Shown piece after piece: positions 1 through 5,309 of a stretch of DNA of 5,309 nucleotides. A program made the position numbers and the translations under genes. The notes below the pieces were generated by a model that made no database searches, was not told the DNA's origin, and saw only the letters and a program-made list of their open reading frames with translations. The stretch lies in contig JAFYAD010000086.1 of the NCBI GenBank assembly GCA_017540915.1, positions 1 to 5,309 of the forward strand, read 5' to 3'. How positions within the stretch are numbered: the first letter of the stretch is position 1; every line of letters begins with the position of its first letter. The DNA is from Lachnospiraceae bacterium (GTDB lineage Bacteria > Bacillota_A > Clostridia > Lachnospirales > Lachnospiraceae).

Positions 1-537
1 AAGATTTTCCTTGTATGCCTTTATCCTGCCTCCCGGATTCTTTATCAGGATATAAACGGATGCGTCGGAATAGATCTCTCCGTTTACGGAAACCAGCGGA
101 TCCATGGATGTTCCGCCTATGAGTGATATGTGGCTCTTCCCCAATACACTGTCCATAGATGTCAGAACACAGGCATCATTGCCGGTGCAGATATCGATGC
201 AGATCGTGTCCTTGGATGAAGCCGATATTGAAGATACGTTTTTCTGTAAAGCCCCTACATCATGAACCGGCATTGTGGAAGCATAATTCATCACGCCCGC
301 CACCGCGTTAACACCGGAAAGAGCTATAAGTCCTACTCCGCCCTCCTTAACCGAATTTCCGTAAAAATGCCCGGTGCCTGCAATACTGGGCACATCCGGC
401 AATGCCGCATTCAGCTCTCTGACATGCTGTTCAAACTGTTTACCGTTCGAGATCATGATGATGGCATCGGGTTTTCCTATTCCCCTCAATGCCTCCTGTA
501 AATCTCCCCTGTCGCTCTTAGCATAAGTCTGTTTCAC
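1..537 (-). CDS. FIST-domain sensory protein, N-terminal 179 residues (3' end outside window)
   Basis: FIST domains are predicted sensory modules that bind small ligands, found alone or fused to signalling output such as histidine kinases or chemotaxis transducers. The visible 179 residues open with a short segment rich in charged residues. A hydrophobic strand (DAIIMIS, about 24-30) follows, then a conserved-looking AALPDVPSIAGTG stretch (44-56) and a glycine-rich strand (GGVGLIALSG, 66-75). The distal part holds CTGNDACVL (117-125), a GGTSMDP turn (141-147), VNGEIY (151-156) and IKNPGGRIKAYKENL at the edge (165-179). This series fits FIST_N and the start of the FIST family pattern as I know it. 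No signal peptide or membrane segment is visible. I chose the GTG at 537-535 because the AGGAGG site ends 7 bases before it; the upstream in-frame ATG at 543 is only 1 base from that site. The reading frame is open to base 1, so the C-terminal half and any fused output domain are unseen. Family assignment is fairly sure; ligand and output are unknown. Confidence 0.8.
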   Translation of the reverse strand, partial: MKQTYAKSDRGDLQEALRGIGKPDAIIMISNGKQFEQHVRELNAALPDVPSIAGTGHFYGNSVKEGGVGLIALSGVNAVAGVMNYASTMPVHDVGALQKNVSSISASSKDTICIDICTGNDACVLTSMDSVLGKSHISLIGGTSMDPLVSVNGEIYSDASVYILIKNPGGRIKAYKENL

Positions 538-543
538 AACCAT

Positions 544-551
544 CCCTCCTT
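544..551 (-). promoter_or_regulatory. Shine-Dalgarno site deciding the start of the FIST gene
   Basis: On the minus strand this reads AAGGAGGG, a near-perfect ribosome binding site. It abuts ATG 543-541 with only 1 base between GGAGG and the ATG. It lies 7 bases before GTG 537-535, the normal distance. The spacing therefore favours the GTG and removes two residues (Met-Val) from the longest reading. Confidence 0.75.
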
Positions 552-610
552 ATCTACCAAATACAGTAAGTTTCTTTTTGATCACAATCATGAATCTTAT
601 GTATTATGCA

Positions 611-639
611 ATTATACTATTTTTACATATGGATATCTA
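611..639 (-). promoter_or_regulatory. Sigma-A-like promoter for the FIST gene
   Basis: On the minus strand a perfect TATAAT (-10) lies at 611-616. A 17-base spacer separates it from TAGATA (634-639), which matches 4 of 6 bases of the TTGACA -35 box. The surroundings are very AT-rich, with A/T runs upstream (about 640-665) that could act as an UP element. A start about 7 bases downstream of the -10 would give a leader of roughly 65 bases before GTG 537. No CGATA-type sigma-28 element with a properly spaced TAAA was found here, so this gene looks housekeeping-controlled, unlike its upstream neighbour. The position fits well: just after the neighbour's terminator and before the strong ribosome binding site. 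Confidence 0.55.
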
Positions 640-667
640 CATTTTTTTGTAAATTTTTTCAAAATCC

Positions 668-685
668 GTTACTGTTCACAGTCAC
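668..685. repeat. Short interrupted palindrome upstream of the FIST promoter
   Basis: The arms (8 bases each, 7 of 8 complementary, 2-base centre) read GTTACTGT-TC-ACAGTCAC. The site lies about 30 bases upstream of the proposed -35 box of the FIST gene, and downstream of the terminator of the preceding gene on the transcribed strand. The size and position suit a dimeric regulator's operator. An 18-base palindrome can arise by chance, so this is only a candidate site. Confidence 0.25.
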
Positions 686-710
686 TATCGCACACTCTCT
701 TTGCATCAAC

Positions 711-743
711 AAAAAAACAGCACCCCCCCAAAAAGAGGTGCTG
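711..743 (-). terminator. Intrinsic terminator of the FliD-like gene
   Basis: Read on the minus strand, CAGCACC (743-737) pairs with GGTGCTG (724-718). A loop containing T5 and part of a G7 run separates them, and seven T (717-711) follow directly. The stem can extend two more positions across one mismatch. It lies about 45 bases past the TAA stop of the FliD-like gene (789-791) and before the FIST promoter. It therefore separates the two genes into independent transcripts. The layout is a textbook Rho-independent terminator. Confidence 0.88.
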
Positions 744-788
744 TATATTTCAGATACAATTCAACCCAACCGCAAATTAACGCTGCCG

Positions 789-1688
789 TTATACCATGGC
801 AGACAGCAGATCTCCTGCCGAATAGCTTGCGGTATTCAGTGCTCCGTTTGCCGAATATGTGGTGCCTGCAGACGAAGCGTCATTGGCGGCATAGTAATTG
901 ATCATGGATGCCTTTGAAGACACCTGATATGCGTAAGAACCGGTACCGTTAAACAGGCTCTTGGCCGTGGTCATATCCGACTTTTTGAAGGTATCCTCAT
1001 CAACCGAGAGCTTACCCGTGTCCTTGTCAGCAGTAATGCCGATCTCGGACAGGAGTGCAGATTCAGCCTTTGTAGCTGAGTTTAGTGAAGACACGTAACT
1101 GGAAACAGATTTGCTGTCGCTCTTTGATGCCGTGTCTATGAGTTTGTTGTAATCGTCGACAAATTTGGACACCGAATCATAGATCTTGTCCTTATTATAT
1201 CCGTACGAAGCGTTACCCGACTCATCCTTGATATCAGTCTTTCTAAATACAGATGAAGATCCCGTAGACACAAGCTTCGCAGCCGAATCCATAACGTCGT
1301 TGGCTGCTGAGATAACCTCTTTGTTGTCTGTCTTCTGTGACGCCTCGGAAGCTGCCGTCTTGCCGCTGTCGGATGCTGCCTTTGTGGTGCCGTCCTTGCT
1401 CTTGACATATTTGCCGGTGGCATAGTCGTAGTAAGTGTACTCACCTGTAGCCTTCTTTGCGGATTTGTGGTCATAGTAATCATACCCGGATTTCTTTGCA
1501 GAATTGTCCGAAGCAGAAACACCGGATTTCAGATCCGAGTAAAAAGCTTTACTGAGTTTGTAATAGCTGCCGCTCTTCAAGGTACCATAGTCAGAGATCA
1601 CACTCTCCAGACCTGTACTGCTCTTTGACAGACCGGAAAACAGCCTGTTGACAGCCGAGCTGTCCGAATACATTGAAATACCTGCCAT
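789..1688 (-). CDS. Small FliD-like (flagellar cap C-terminal-like) protein, 299 aa
   Basis: Probable extracellular flagellum-related protein. Residues 170-185 (YDSVSKFVDDYNKLID) resemble the FliD C-terminal domain pattern in which a helix carries FV-x-x-YN. Residues 210-247 (SALLSEIGIT, then DKDTGKLSVDEDTF, then AKSLFNG) follow the FliD order of 'L-x-x-IGI ... G-x-L-x-D-x-x-x-F ... LF-x-G'. The N-terminal part lacks the FliD_N signature and instead has SDYGTLKSGSYYKL (32-45). A Tyr/Lys-rich stretch with two YxYYD-like repeats follows at 69-94. Pro, Cys and Trp are absent; Ser, Ala, Lys, Thr and Asp dominate, as in secreted filament proteins. There is no signal peptide, so export by the flagellar type III system is a reasonable inference. 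It is well short of the usual FliD (over 400 residues). ATG 1688 is chosen because GGAG ends 8 bases upstream; a GTG at 1697 overlaps that site. The gene has its own sigma-28-like promoter and terminator. The precise role (cap, filament-associated or decoy) is unknown. Confidence 0.8.
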   Translation of the reverse strand: MAGISMYSDSSAVNRLFSGLSKSSTGLESVISDYGTLKSGSYYKLSKAFYSDLKSGVSASDNSAKKSGYDYYDHKSAKKATGEYTYYDYATGKYVKSKDGTTKAASDSGKTAASEASQKTDNKEVISAANDVMDSAAKLVSTGSSSVFRKTDIKDESGNASYGYNKDKIYDSVSKFVDDYNKLIDTASKSDSKSVSSYVSSLNSATKAESALLSEIGITADKDTGKLSVDEDTFKKSDMTTAKSLFNGTGSYAYQVSSKASMINYYAANDASSAGTTYSANGALNTASYSAGDLLSAMV

Positions 1689-1696
1689 ATTGATCA

Positions 1697-1703
1697 CTCC
1701 TTT
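1697..1703 (-). promoter_or_regulatory. Ribosome binding site of the FliD-like gene
   Basis: The minus strand reads AAAGGAG, 8 bases before ATG 1688-1686. This decides the start in favour of MAGIS rather than the GTG at 1697-1695, which lies inside the site itself. Confidence 0.75.
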
Positions 1704-1733
1704 GAATTATGAAAAAACATCCCTGTTTCATCT

Positions 1734-1779
1734 ATGATATCGGAGGCTCTCCCCGAAAAGTTTATGCCCCCGATATCAT
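1734..1779. repeat. 14-bp inverted repeat overlapping the sigma-28-type promoter
   Basis: The arms at 1734-1747 and 1766-1779 are complementary over 14 positions. The outer ten (ATGATATCGG / CCGATATCAT) are perfect, with one G-T wobble further in and an 18-base loop. On the minus strand no T-run follows the stem directly; the nearest is T6 at 1713-1718, about 16 bases downstream, so this is not a classic terminator. It could be a hairpin in any read-through transcript from the kinase gene, a weak terminator, or a DNA operator. It encloses both elements of the proposed promoter, so a protein or cruciform here would affect that promoter directly. Confidence 0.8.
1737..1764 (-). promoter_or_regulatory. 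Sigma-28 (SigD/FliA)-type flagellar promoter
   Basis: The minus strand shows TAAA (1764-1761, continuing as TAAACTTTT), a 16-base spacer, then TCCGATAT (1744-1737). The known Gram-positive SigD consensus is TAAA - about 15 bases - GCCGATAT; only the first -10 base and one base of spacing differ. A start about 7 bases further would give a leader of about 40 bases to ATG 1688. Because the gene it serves encodes a FliD-like protein, sequence and context agree. The -10 box lies in one arm, and the -35 box in the loop, of an inverted repeat. Confidence 0.72.
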
Positions 1780-1798
1780 CTCCTGCTGTATTACCAAG

Positions 1799-1827
1799 AG
1801 TATATCACCTTTTTTACGGACACACAA
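1799..1827 (-). promoter_or_regulatory. Possible second, extended -10 sigma-A promoter
   Basis: The minus strand shows TGATATACT, an extended -10 (TGn plus TATACT at 1799-1804). TTGTGT (1822-1827) lies 17 bases upstream and matches 3 of 6 bases of the -35 consensus. It would start a transcript running through the inverted repeat into the FliD-like gene, with a leader of about 100 bases. The sigma-28-type site nearer the gene is a more specific match, so this is a secondary candidate. Confidence 0.3.
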
Positions 1828-1850
1828 CAGGATTTTTTGTCAGATCTGCT

Positions 1851-4800
1851 CTACTCCCTGATCAACTTCTCCAGAGTTTCAAACAGTACCTCCGGCTCTA
1901 TCGGCTTGCTGAGATGCGCATTCAGACCGGCCTGAAGGCTCTGCTGTACATCCTCGTCAAAGGCGTTTGCCGTCAGGGCTATCACAGGGATAACACCGGC
2001 ATCAGCCCTGCCTGATGAACGTATCCTTCTGGTAGCCTCCAGGCCGTCCATCTTCGGCATCCTCAGATCCATGAGGATGGCATCATAATAGCCCTCCGGC
2101 TTGGATTCGTACAGCTCAACCGCTATTCTGCCGTTTGCTGCATGATCCGTCTCTATACCGCGCATAGACAGTATTTCCACCATGATCCGGGCATTGATCT
2201 CCATGTCCTCCGCCATCAATACTCTCCTGCCCTTCAGCTCGGCTCTCCTGATGCTTTGCGAAGCTGCCGTCTTCTTCCTCTTGTGAACGACCTTAAACTC
2301 ATTCAGAAGATTTTCGGTAAAGATAGGCTTTGCTATGAAGCTGTCAACTCCCGCTACGATGGCATCATCATAAATATCATCCCAGTTATAGGCAGTCAGT
2401 ATGATGACAGCGGTCTCATCCCCCATGATCGCACGGATCTGCCTTACAGTCTCGACTCCGTCCATCTCCGGCATCTGCCAGTCTACTATGATCAGATTGT
2501 AGGGCTCCTGTCGTGCCTGTGATAATCTCACCATCTCAACGGCTTCCCTGCCCGAACGCACGGTCTCCGTCGGTATTCCCGCCTGAGACATCACAAGCTT
2601 CGCCTGATCGCAGGCCACTTCATCATCATCCACCACGAGAGCCTTCATTTCCTGTGGTCGCAGCTCCGGGGAATCCGATTCGTCCGAAAGCTTTCTGTCA
2701 GAATCCAGGAGCGTAACATTTACAGTGATGGTGGTACCGACATTTTTTTCACTCTTTACCGTGATCTTGCCGTTCATCATCTCCACCAGGCTCTTGGTAA
2801 TAGCCATTCCAAGACCTGAGCTTCCGTATTTACTGTTGGCTCCCGGATCCTCCTGGCTGAAGGCCTCGAACAGCTTAGCCTGATACTCCTCGCTCATGCC
2901 GATGCCGGTGTCGCTGATCTCAAACTGTAGTGCGCTCCTGCCGTCAAATCCGCCCGTTTTTATGATCTTAAAATCCACAGAGCCGCCGCCGGGCGTAAAC
3001 TTTACCGCATTCCCCAGAATATTGATGAGGATCTGACGGAGCTTTATGCTGTCACCTATATAATAGTCAGAAAAGCTTCCCTGAATATGACAGTCATACT
3101 TGATCCCCTTTTCCTGACACTGACTATTGAAGATCACATTGATCTGCTCTATGAGATTTGAAAACTCAAACTCTTCATTTTTAAGGGTCATGCGTCCGGA
3201 TTCTATTCTGGACATATCCAGAATATCATTGATAAGGCTTAACAGATGCCTTGCGCTCGTGCCTATCTTCTCCAGATAATCCCTGGTGGATCCCGAGAGG
3301 TTCTCCTCATTCAAGGCCAGCGAATCAAGACCTATGATGGCATTCATAGGTGTTCGGATCTCATGGCTCATGCTGGACAAAAATACTGTTTTTGCCTTGC
3401 TGGCTTCCTCCGCAGTCTTCAGCGCATCGGAGAGTGCCTGATTTTTGACAAGGGAGTCACGCATTTCCGCATCTATATCCGTAAAGCCCACGCCCACTGC
3501 CTGTATCTCGCCGGAGGAGCCTTTTTCGTCGCTGTTGACACTCGCTATGCGCAGCATCTCGTATCTTTCGGTATCATCCTTTCTGACAAGATATCTGTAC
3601 GCTATGATCTTATTGTCACTAAGCTCCTTTCGGATATTTTCCGGCTTTATAAAATCCAGGAAATGCTGTCTGTAATCCCCGGAAACATATTTCTGCGCAT
3701 AATCTGAAAACTCCTCCGAGAACACAAACCGTTCATCCCTGTCCACCTCATCATCCGGATCATTTCTGTAGCAAACAGCGGAATCCATCGCCAGATCAAC
3801 GTAGTAGACACTCCTGTAGTCCGATGCCAGTGCCGTGATCATGTTGTCAAGCTGGGCTCTCTTCTGCTCCTGCTCCAGCAGCTCATCCTGCAGGGCGATC
3901 CTCTCCTCTAACTCCTGCTGCATCATCTCGGAGGTTTCTTTTTCCATCAGAAGGATCGTTGATCTTCTGTTCTGGATCATCACCGTCGTAAATATCAGGA
4001 TCAGCATAAAAATGATCACAAGCGACATCACAAGGCTTCTGGTAACGATCCCGTCCGATATGGTGTCTATCTGTTCGCTTATGATACTCTCCCTGATCAG
4101 ATATGTCAGCATCCAGTCCGTGCGGTATACCGGCACGTAATACAGGGTCTCCCTGATATCATTGTAGACAAAGGATACGACTCCCCTCCTGCCCTCGGCA
4201 AAATCATCCCGTATTTTGTTTATATCATACCCGGCCTCAAGCTTTGCCGTTTCCAGAGCTGTCAAAAGGTTGTCCTCGCTTGCCAGACCACCCAGCACGG
4301 TATTGGTCAGCGAATGTCCATCCGGTGTATATATGTTACAGAACGTGGTGTTGTTGGAGCCTGACTGGAGTGAAATGCTCTGCAGCAGCTCATCCATGTC
4401 TATCTCCATAAAGCAAACCACCAGCGAATGCCCCTCAAACGGCAGATGATCAGTAGGTGTAGCAATGACTATGCTGGCATTCTCTCCCTCTCCGTCTTTT
4501 ACGGAGATCTCAGGCTCGCTGAGTGTCTTGTAATCAAAATCATATCGCTCTATATCATTTCTGGTGCCATGTGATGTATATATGATACCGTCCTCATCCA
4601 CAAAGGCAAATCTTACCAGACCGTAAAGCTGCTTCATGCGAAGCTGGTATGCCTGAAGACTTTCAGTGGAGCTCAGATCCTCCTTGGTCATAAGACTTAT
4701 AGCCACATCAATCCTGTTGACATACTCATTCAGGGTTGAGGTCACGACCTGCTCCCTGCGTCCGGCAAGCTCGTCAAGATACAGAATACTGACATTTCTG

Positions 4801-4928
4801 ACCGCCTTTTCCGTATCCCGGCTGGCGCTCCTGCCCGTCCACACGGTTCCTATGACTAACATCAACGCAACCACCAGGCCGCCTGCGATAGTCATAACCA
4901 TTGTTTTTAATGTATTTGATCTTTTCAT
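1851..4928 (-). CDS. Transmembrane hybrid sensor histidine kinase with two receiver domains, 1025 aa
   Basis: Senses an unknown extracellular signal, autophosphorylates on His and passes phosphate to its receivers. Domains, numbered from ATG 4928: TM1 about 7-30; extracellular sensor about 31-295, probably double-Cache by size and by FAFVDEDGIIYTSHG (107-121) and YYVPVYRTDW (263-272); TM2 about 296-318; coiled coil about 319-370; PAS-like region about 371-490; second helical linker; HisKA with SHEIRTPMN, phospho-accepting His522; HATPase with N-box Asn640, DTGIGM (673-678) and GSSGLG (702-707). REC1 has acidic DDD 767-769, phospho-Asp816, Thr845 and Lys867. REC2 has Glu907/Asp908, phospho-Asp954, Thr986 and Lys1008. 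All catalytic residues appear intact. No HPt or DNA-binding domain is present, so an unlinked HPt protein or protein-protein output is needed. The start is set by GGGAGG ending 5 bases before ATG 4928; an in-frame ATG at 4958 would add 10 residues but lacks a well-placed site. It begins 31 bases after ung and may share its transcript. No clear terminator follows the TAG stop. Confidence 0.95.
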   Translation of the reverse strand: MKRSNTLKTMVMTIAGGLVVALMLVIGTVWTGRSASRDTEKAVRNVSILYLDELAGRREQVVTSTLNEYVNRIDVAISLMTKEDLSSTESLQAYQLRMKQLYGLVRFAFVDEDGIIYTSHGTRNDIERYDFDYKTLSEPEISVKDGEGENASIVIATPTDHLPFEGHSLVVCFMEIDMDELLQSISLQSGSNNTTFCNIYTPDGHSLTNTVLGGLASEDNLLTALETAKLEAGYDINKIRDDFAEGRRGVVSFVYNDIRETLYYVPVYRTDWMLTYLIRESIISEQIDTISDGIVTRSLVMSLVIIFMLILIFTTVMIQNRRSTILLMEKETSEMMQQELEERIALQDELLEQEQKRAQLDNMITALASDYRSVYYVDLAMDSAVCYRNDPDDEVDRDERFVFSEEFSDYAQKYVSGDYRQHFLDFIKPENIRKELSDNKIIAYRYLVRKDDTERYEMLRIASVNSDEKGSSGEIQAVGVGFTDIDAEMRDSLVKNQALSDALKTAEEASKAKTVFLSSMSHEIRTPMNAIIGLDSLALNEENLSGSTRDYLEKIGTSARHLLSLINDILDMSRIESGRMTLKNEEFEFSNLIEQINVIFNSQCQEKGIKYDCHIQGSFSDYYIGDSIKLRQILINILGNAVKFTPGGGSVDFKIIKTGGFDGRSALQFEISDTGIGMSEEYQAKLFEAFSQEDPGANSKYGSSGLGMAITKSLVEMMNGKITVKSEKNVGTTITVNVTLLDSDRKLSDESDSPELRPQEMKALVVDDDEVACDQAKLVMSQAGIPTETVRSGREAVEMVRLSQARQEPYNLIIVDWQMPEMDGVETVRQIRAIMGDETAVIILTAYNWDDIYDDAIVAGVDSFIAKPIFTENLLNEFKVVHKRKKTAASQSIRRAELKGRRVLMAEDMEINARIMVEILSMRGIETDHAANGRIAVELYESKPEGYYDAILMDLRMPKMDGLEATRRIRSSGRADAGVIPVIALTANAFDEDVQQSLQAGLNAHLSKPIEPEVLFETLEKLIRE

Positions 4929-4933
4929 GGAAA

Positions 4934-4939
4934 CCTCCC
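4934..4939 (-). promoter_or_regulatory. Ribosome binding site deciding the kinase start
   Basis: The minus strand reads GGGAGG, 5 bases before ATG 4928-4926. It favours the start MKRSN, which places a short basic N-terminus directly before TM1 as expected for a membrane kinase. The alternative ATG at 4958 lies 1 base after the ung stop codon. Confidence 0.75.
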
Positions 4940-4959
4940 GGTAAGTGATCTGCTGCATG

Positions 4960-5309
4960 TCAGATGTTTTCGATCTGCCAATCTATTGGCGGACAGCCGT
5001 TTTTTTCCAGAAACTCATTGCATGCCTTGAAATGGCCGCATCCGAAAAAGCCCCTGGACGCCGACAGCGGAGAAGGATGCGGCGACATCAGCACCAGATG
5101 TCTGGGATTATTGATAAATGCAGCCTTTTTTTGTGCAGGTCTGCCCCACAGCATGAATACCACCGGTCTGTCGATCCCGTTTACAGCCTTCAATGCCGCA
5201 TCGGTAAATTCTTCCCAGCCGCATTGTGCATGGGAAAAAGCATTATGGGCGCGCACCGTCAGGACAGCGTTCAGCATCAGTACCCCCTGAGCCGCCCATT
5301 TTACCAGAT
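4960..5309 (-). CDS. ung: Uracil-DNA glycosylase, family 1, C-terminal 115 residues (5' end outside window)
   Basis: Removes uracil from DNA, starting base-excision repair in the cytoplasm. The visible fragment begins [20 protein letters not shown], the conserved core strand. Its Asn (fragment residue 13) aligns with the uracil-recognising Asn123 of the E. coli enzyme. SH and GWEEFTDA (30-37) follow, then [13 protein letters not shown] (49-61). The catalytic loop [16 protein letters not shown] lies at 75-90: its first His (77) corresponds to catalytic His187, and the Leu after it to the DNA-intercalating Leu191 of E. coli Ung. The fragment ends at PIDWQIENI, matching the family's usual C-terminus. 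The N-terminal half, with the water-activating Asp loop, lies beyond the right edge. The TGA stop at 4962-4960 is 31 bases before the kinase start, close enough for cotranscription. Identification by motif is secure. Confidence 0.96.
   Translation of the reverse strand, partial: LVKWAAQGVLMLNAVLTVRAHNAFSHAQCGWEEFTDAALKAVNGIDRPVVFMLWGRPAQKKAAFINNPRHLVLMSPHPSPLSASRGFFGCGHFKACNEFLEKNGCPPIDWQIENI

Noticed and set aside
544..710. Cyclic-di-GMP or other riboswitch in the FIST leader
   Set aside because: The predicted leader is only about 65 AT-rich bases and shows no conserved aptamer core or expression-platform hairpin.
683..712. Second sigma-28-type promoter based on CGATAG near 685-690 (minus strand)
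   Set aside because: No TAAA lies at the required 15-17 base distance upstream; the region upstream is the terminator T-run.
262..917. Plus-strand open frames at 262-501, 606-917 and 701-901
   Set aside because: The first is antisense to the FIST gene. The others cross the terminator, the promoter region and the end of the FliD-like gene, with no family resemblance.
1136..1522. Minus-strand 128-codon frame inside the FliD-like gene
   Set aside because: It is an out-of-frame reading of a repetitive coding region, rich in Arg/Thr/Gln and without its own start signal.
1713..1729. Terminator AAACA-GGGA-TGTTT followed by T's (minus strand) before the FliD-like gene
   Set aside because: The stem is only five mostly A-T pairs and shares its T's with the tail. 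It is too weak to call, and lies between the promoter and the ribosome binding site of an apparently active gene.
1841..1848. CAGATCTG palindrome just after the kinase stop
   Set aside because: An isolated 8-base palindrome with no flanking structure is expected by chance.
2142..4944. Several plus-strand open frames of 67-153 codons opposite the kinase gene
   Set aside because: All lie antisense to coding sequence with intact kinase motifs; the proteins are low-complexity or unrecognisable. They are chance frames.
4929..4958. Ten-residue N-terminal extension of the kinase from ATG 4958
   Set aside because: The GGGAGG site at 4934-4939 lies inside this extension and is correctly spaced for ATG 4928; the extension puts extra residues before TM1 with no benefit.
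4964..5290. Plus-strand open frame of 108 codons opposite ung
   Set aside because: It is antisense to the conserved Ung catalytic region; its protein shows no recognisable motif and there is no good ribosome binding site. It is a shadow of a real gene.

Overview
The window reads as a four-gene stretch of chromosome from a motile Gram-positive anaerobe, most likely a member of the Lachnospiraceae (Clostridia). This is inferred from strong AGGAGG-type ribosome binding sites, AT-rich intergenic regions, the style of the two-receiver hybrid kinase and FIST protein, and a sigma-28 (SigD/FliA)-type promoter. No species-level claim can be made. All four genes lie on the minus strand, so they are transcribed from high to low coordinates. 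No tRNA, rRNA, CRISPR array or insertion sequence was seen, and no gene-free stretch exceeds about 245 bases.

From 5309 downwards: (1) the C-terminal 115 residues of a family-1 uracil-DNA glycosylase (ung), cut by the window edge. (2) Only 31 bases further on, a 1025-residue membrane-bound hybrid histidine kinase with the order TM - extracellular sensor (probably Cache-type) - TM - coiled coil - PAS-like region - HisKA - HATPase - REC - REC. (3) After a 162-base gap (1689-1850) holding a sigma-28-like promoter inside a 14-bp inverted repeat, a 299-residue orphan protein. It resembles the C-terminal part of the flagellar cap protein FliD and contains no Pro, Cys or Trp. It is closed by a clear intrinsic terminator. 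(4) After a 251-base gap (538-788) carrying that terminator and a sigma-A-like promoter, the first 179 residues of a FIST sensory-domain protein that runs off the left edge.

Apart from ung, the genes share a theme of sensing and motility: a transmembrane phosphorelay kinase, a probable FIST small-molecule sensor, and a small filament-type protein apparently under flagellar sigma control. The most interesting item is gene 3: a short, Tyr-rich, FliD-like protein with its own SigD-type promoter and no full-length flagellar gene beside it in the window. The link between these genes is inferred from context only.
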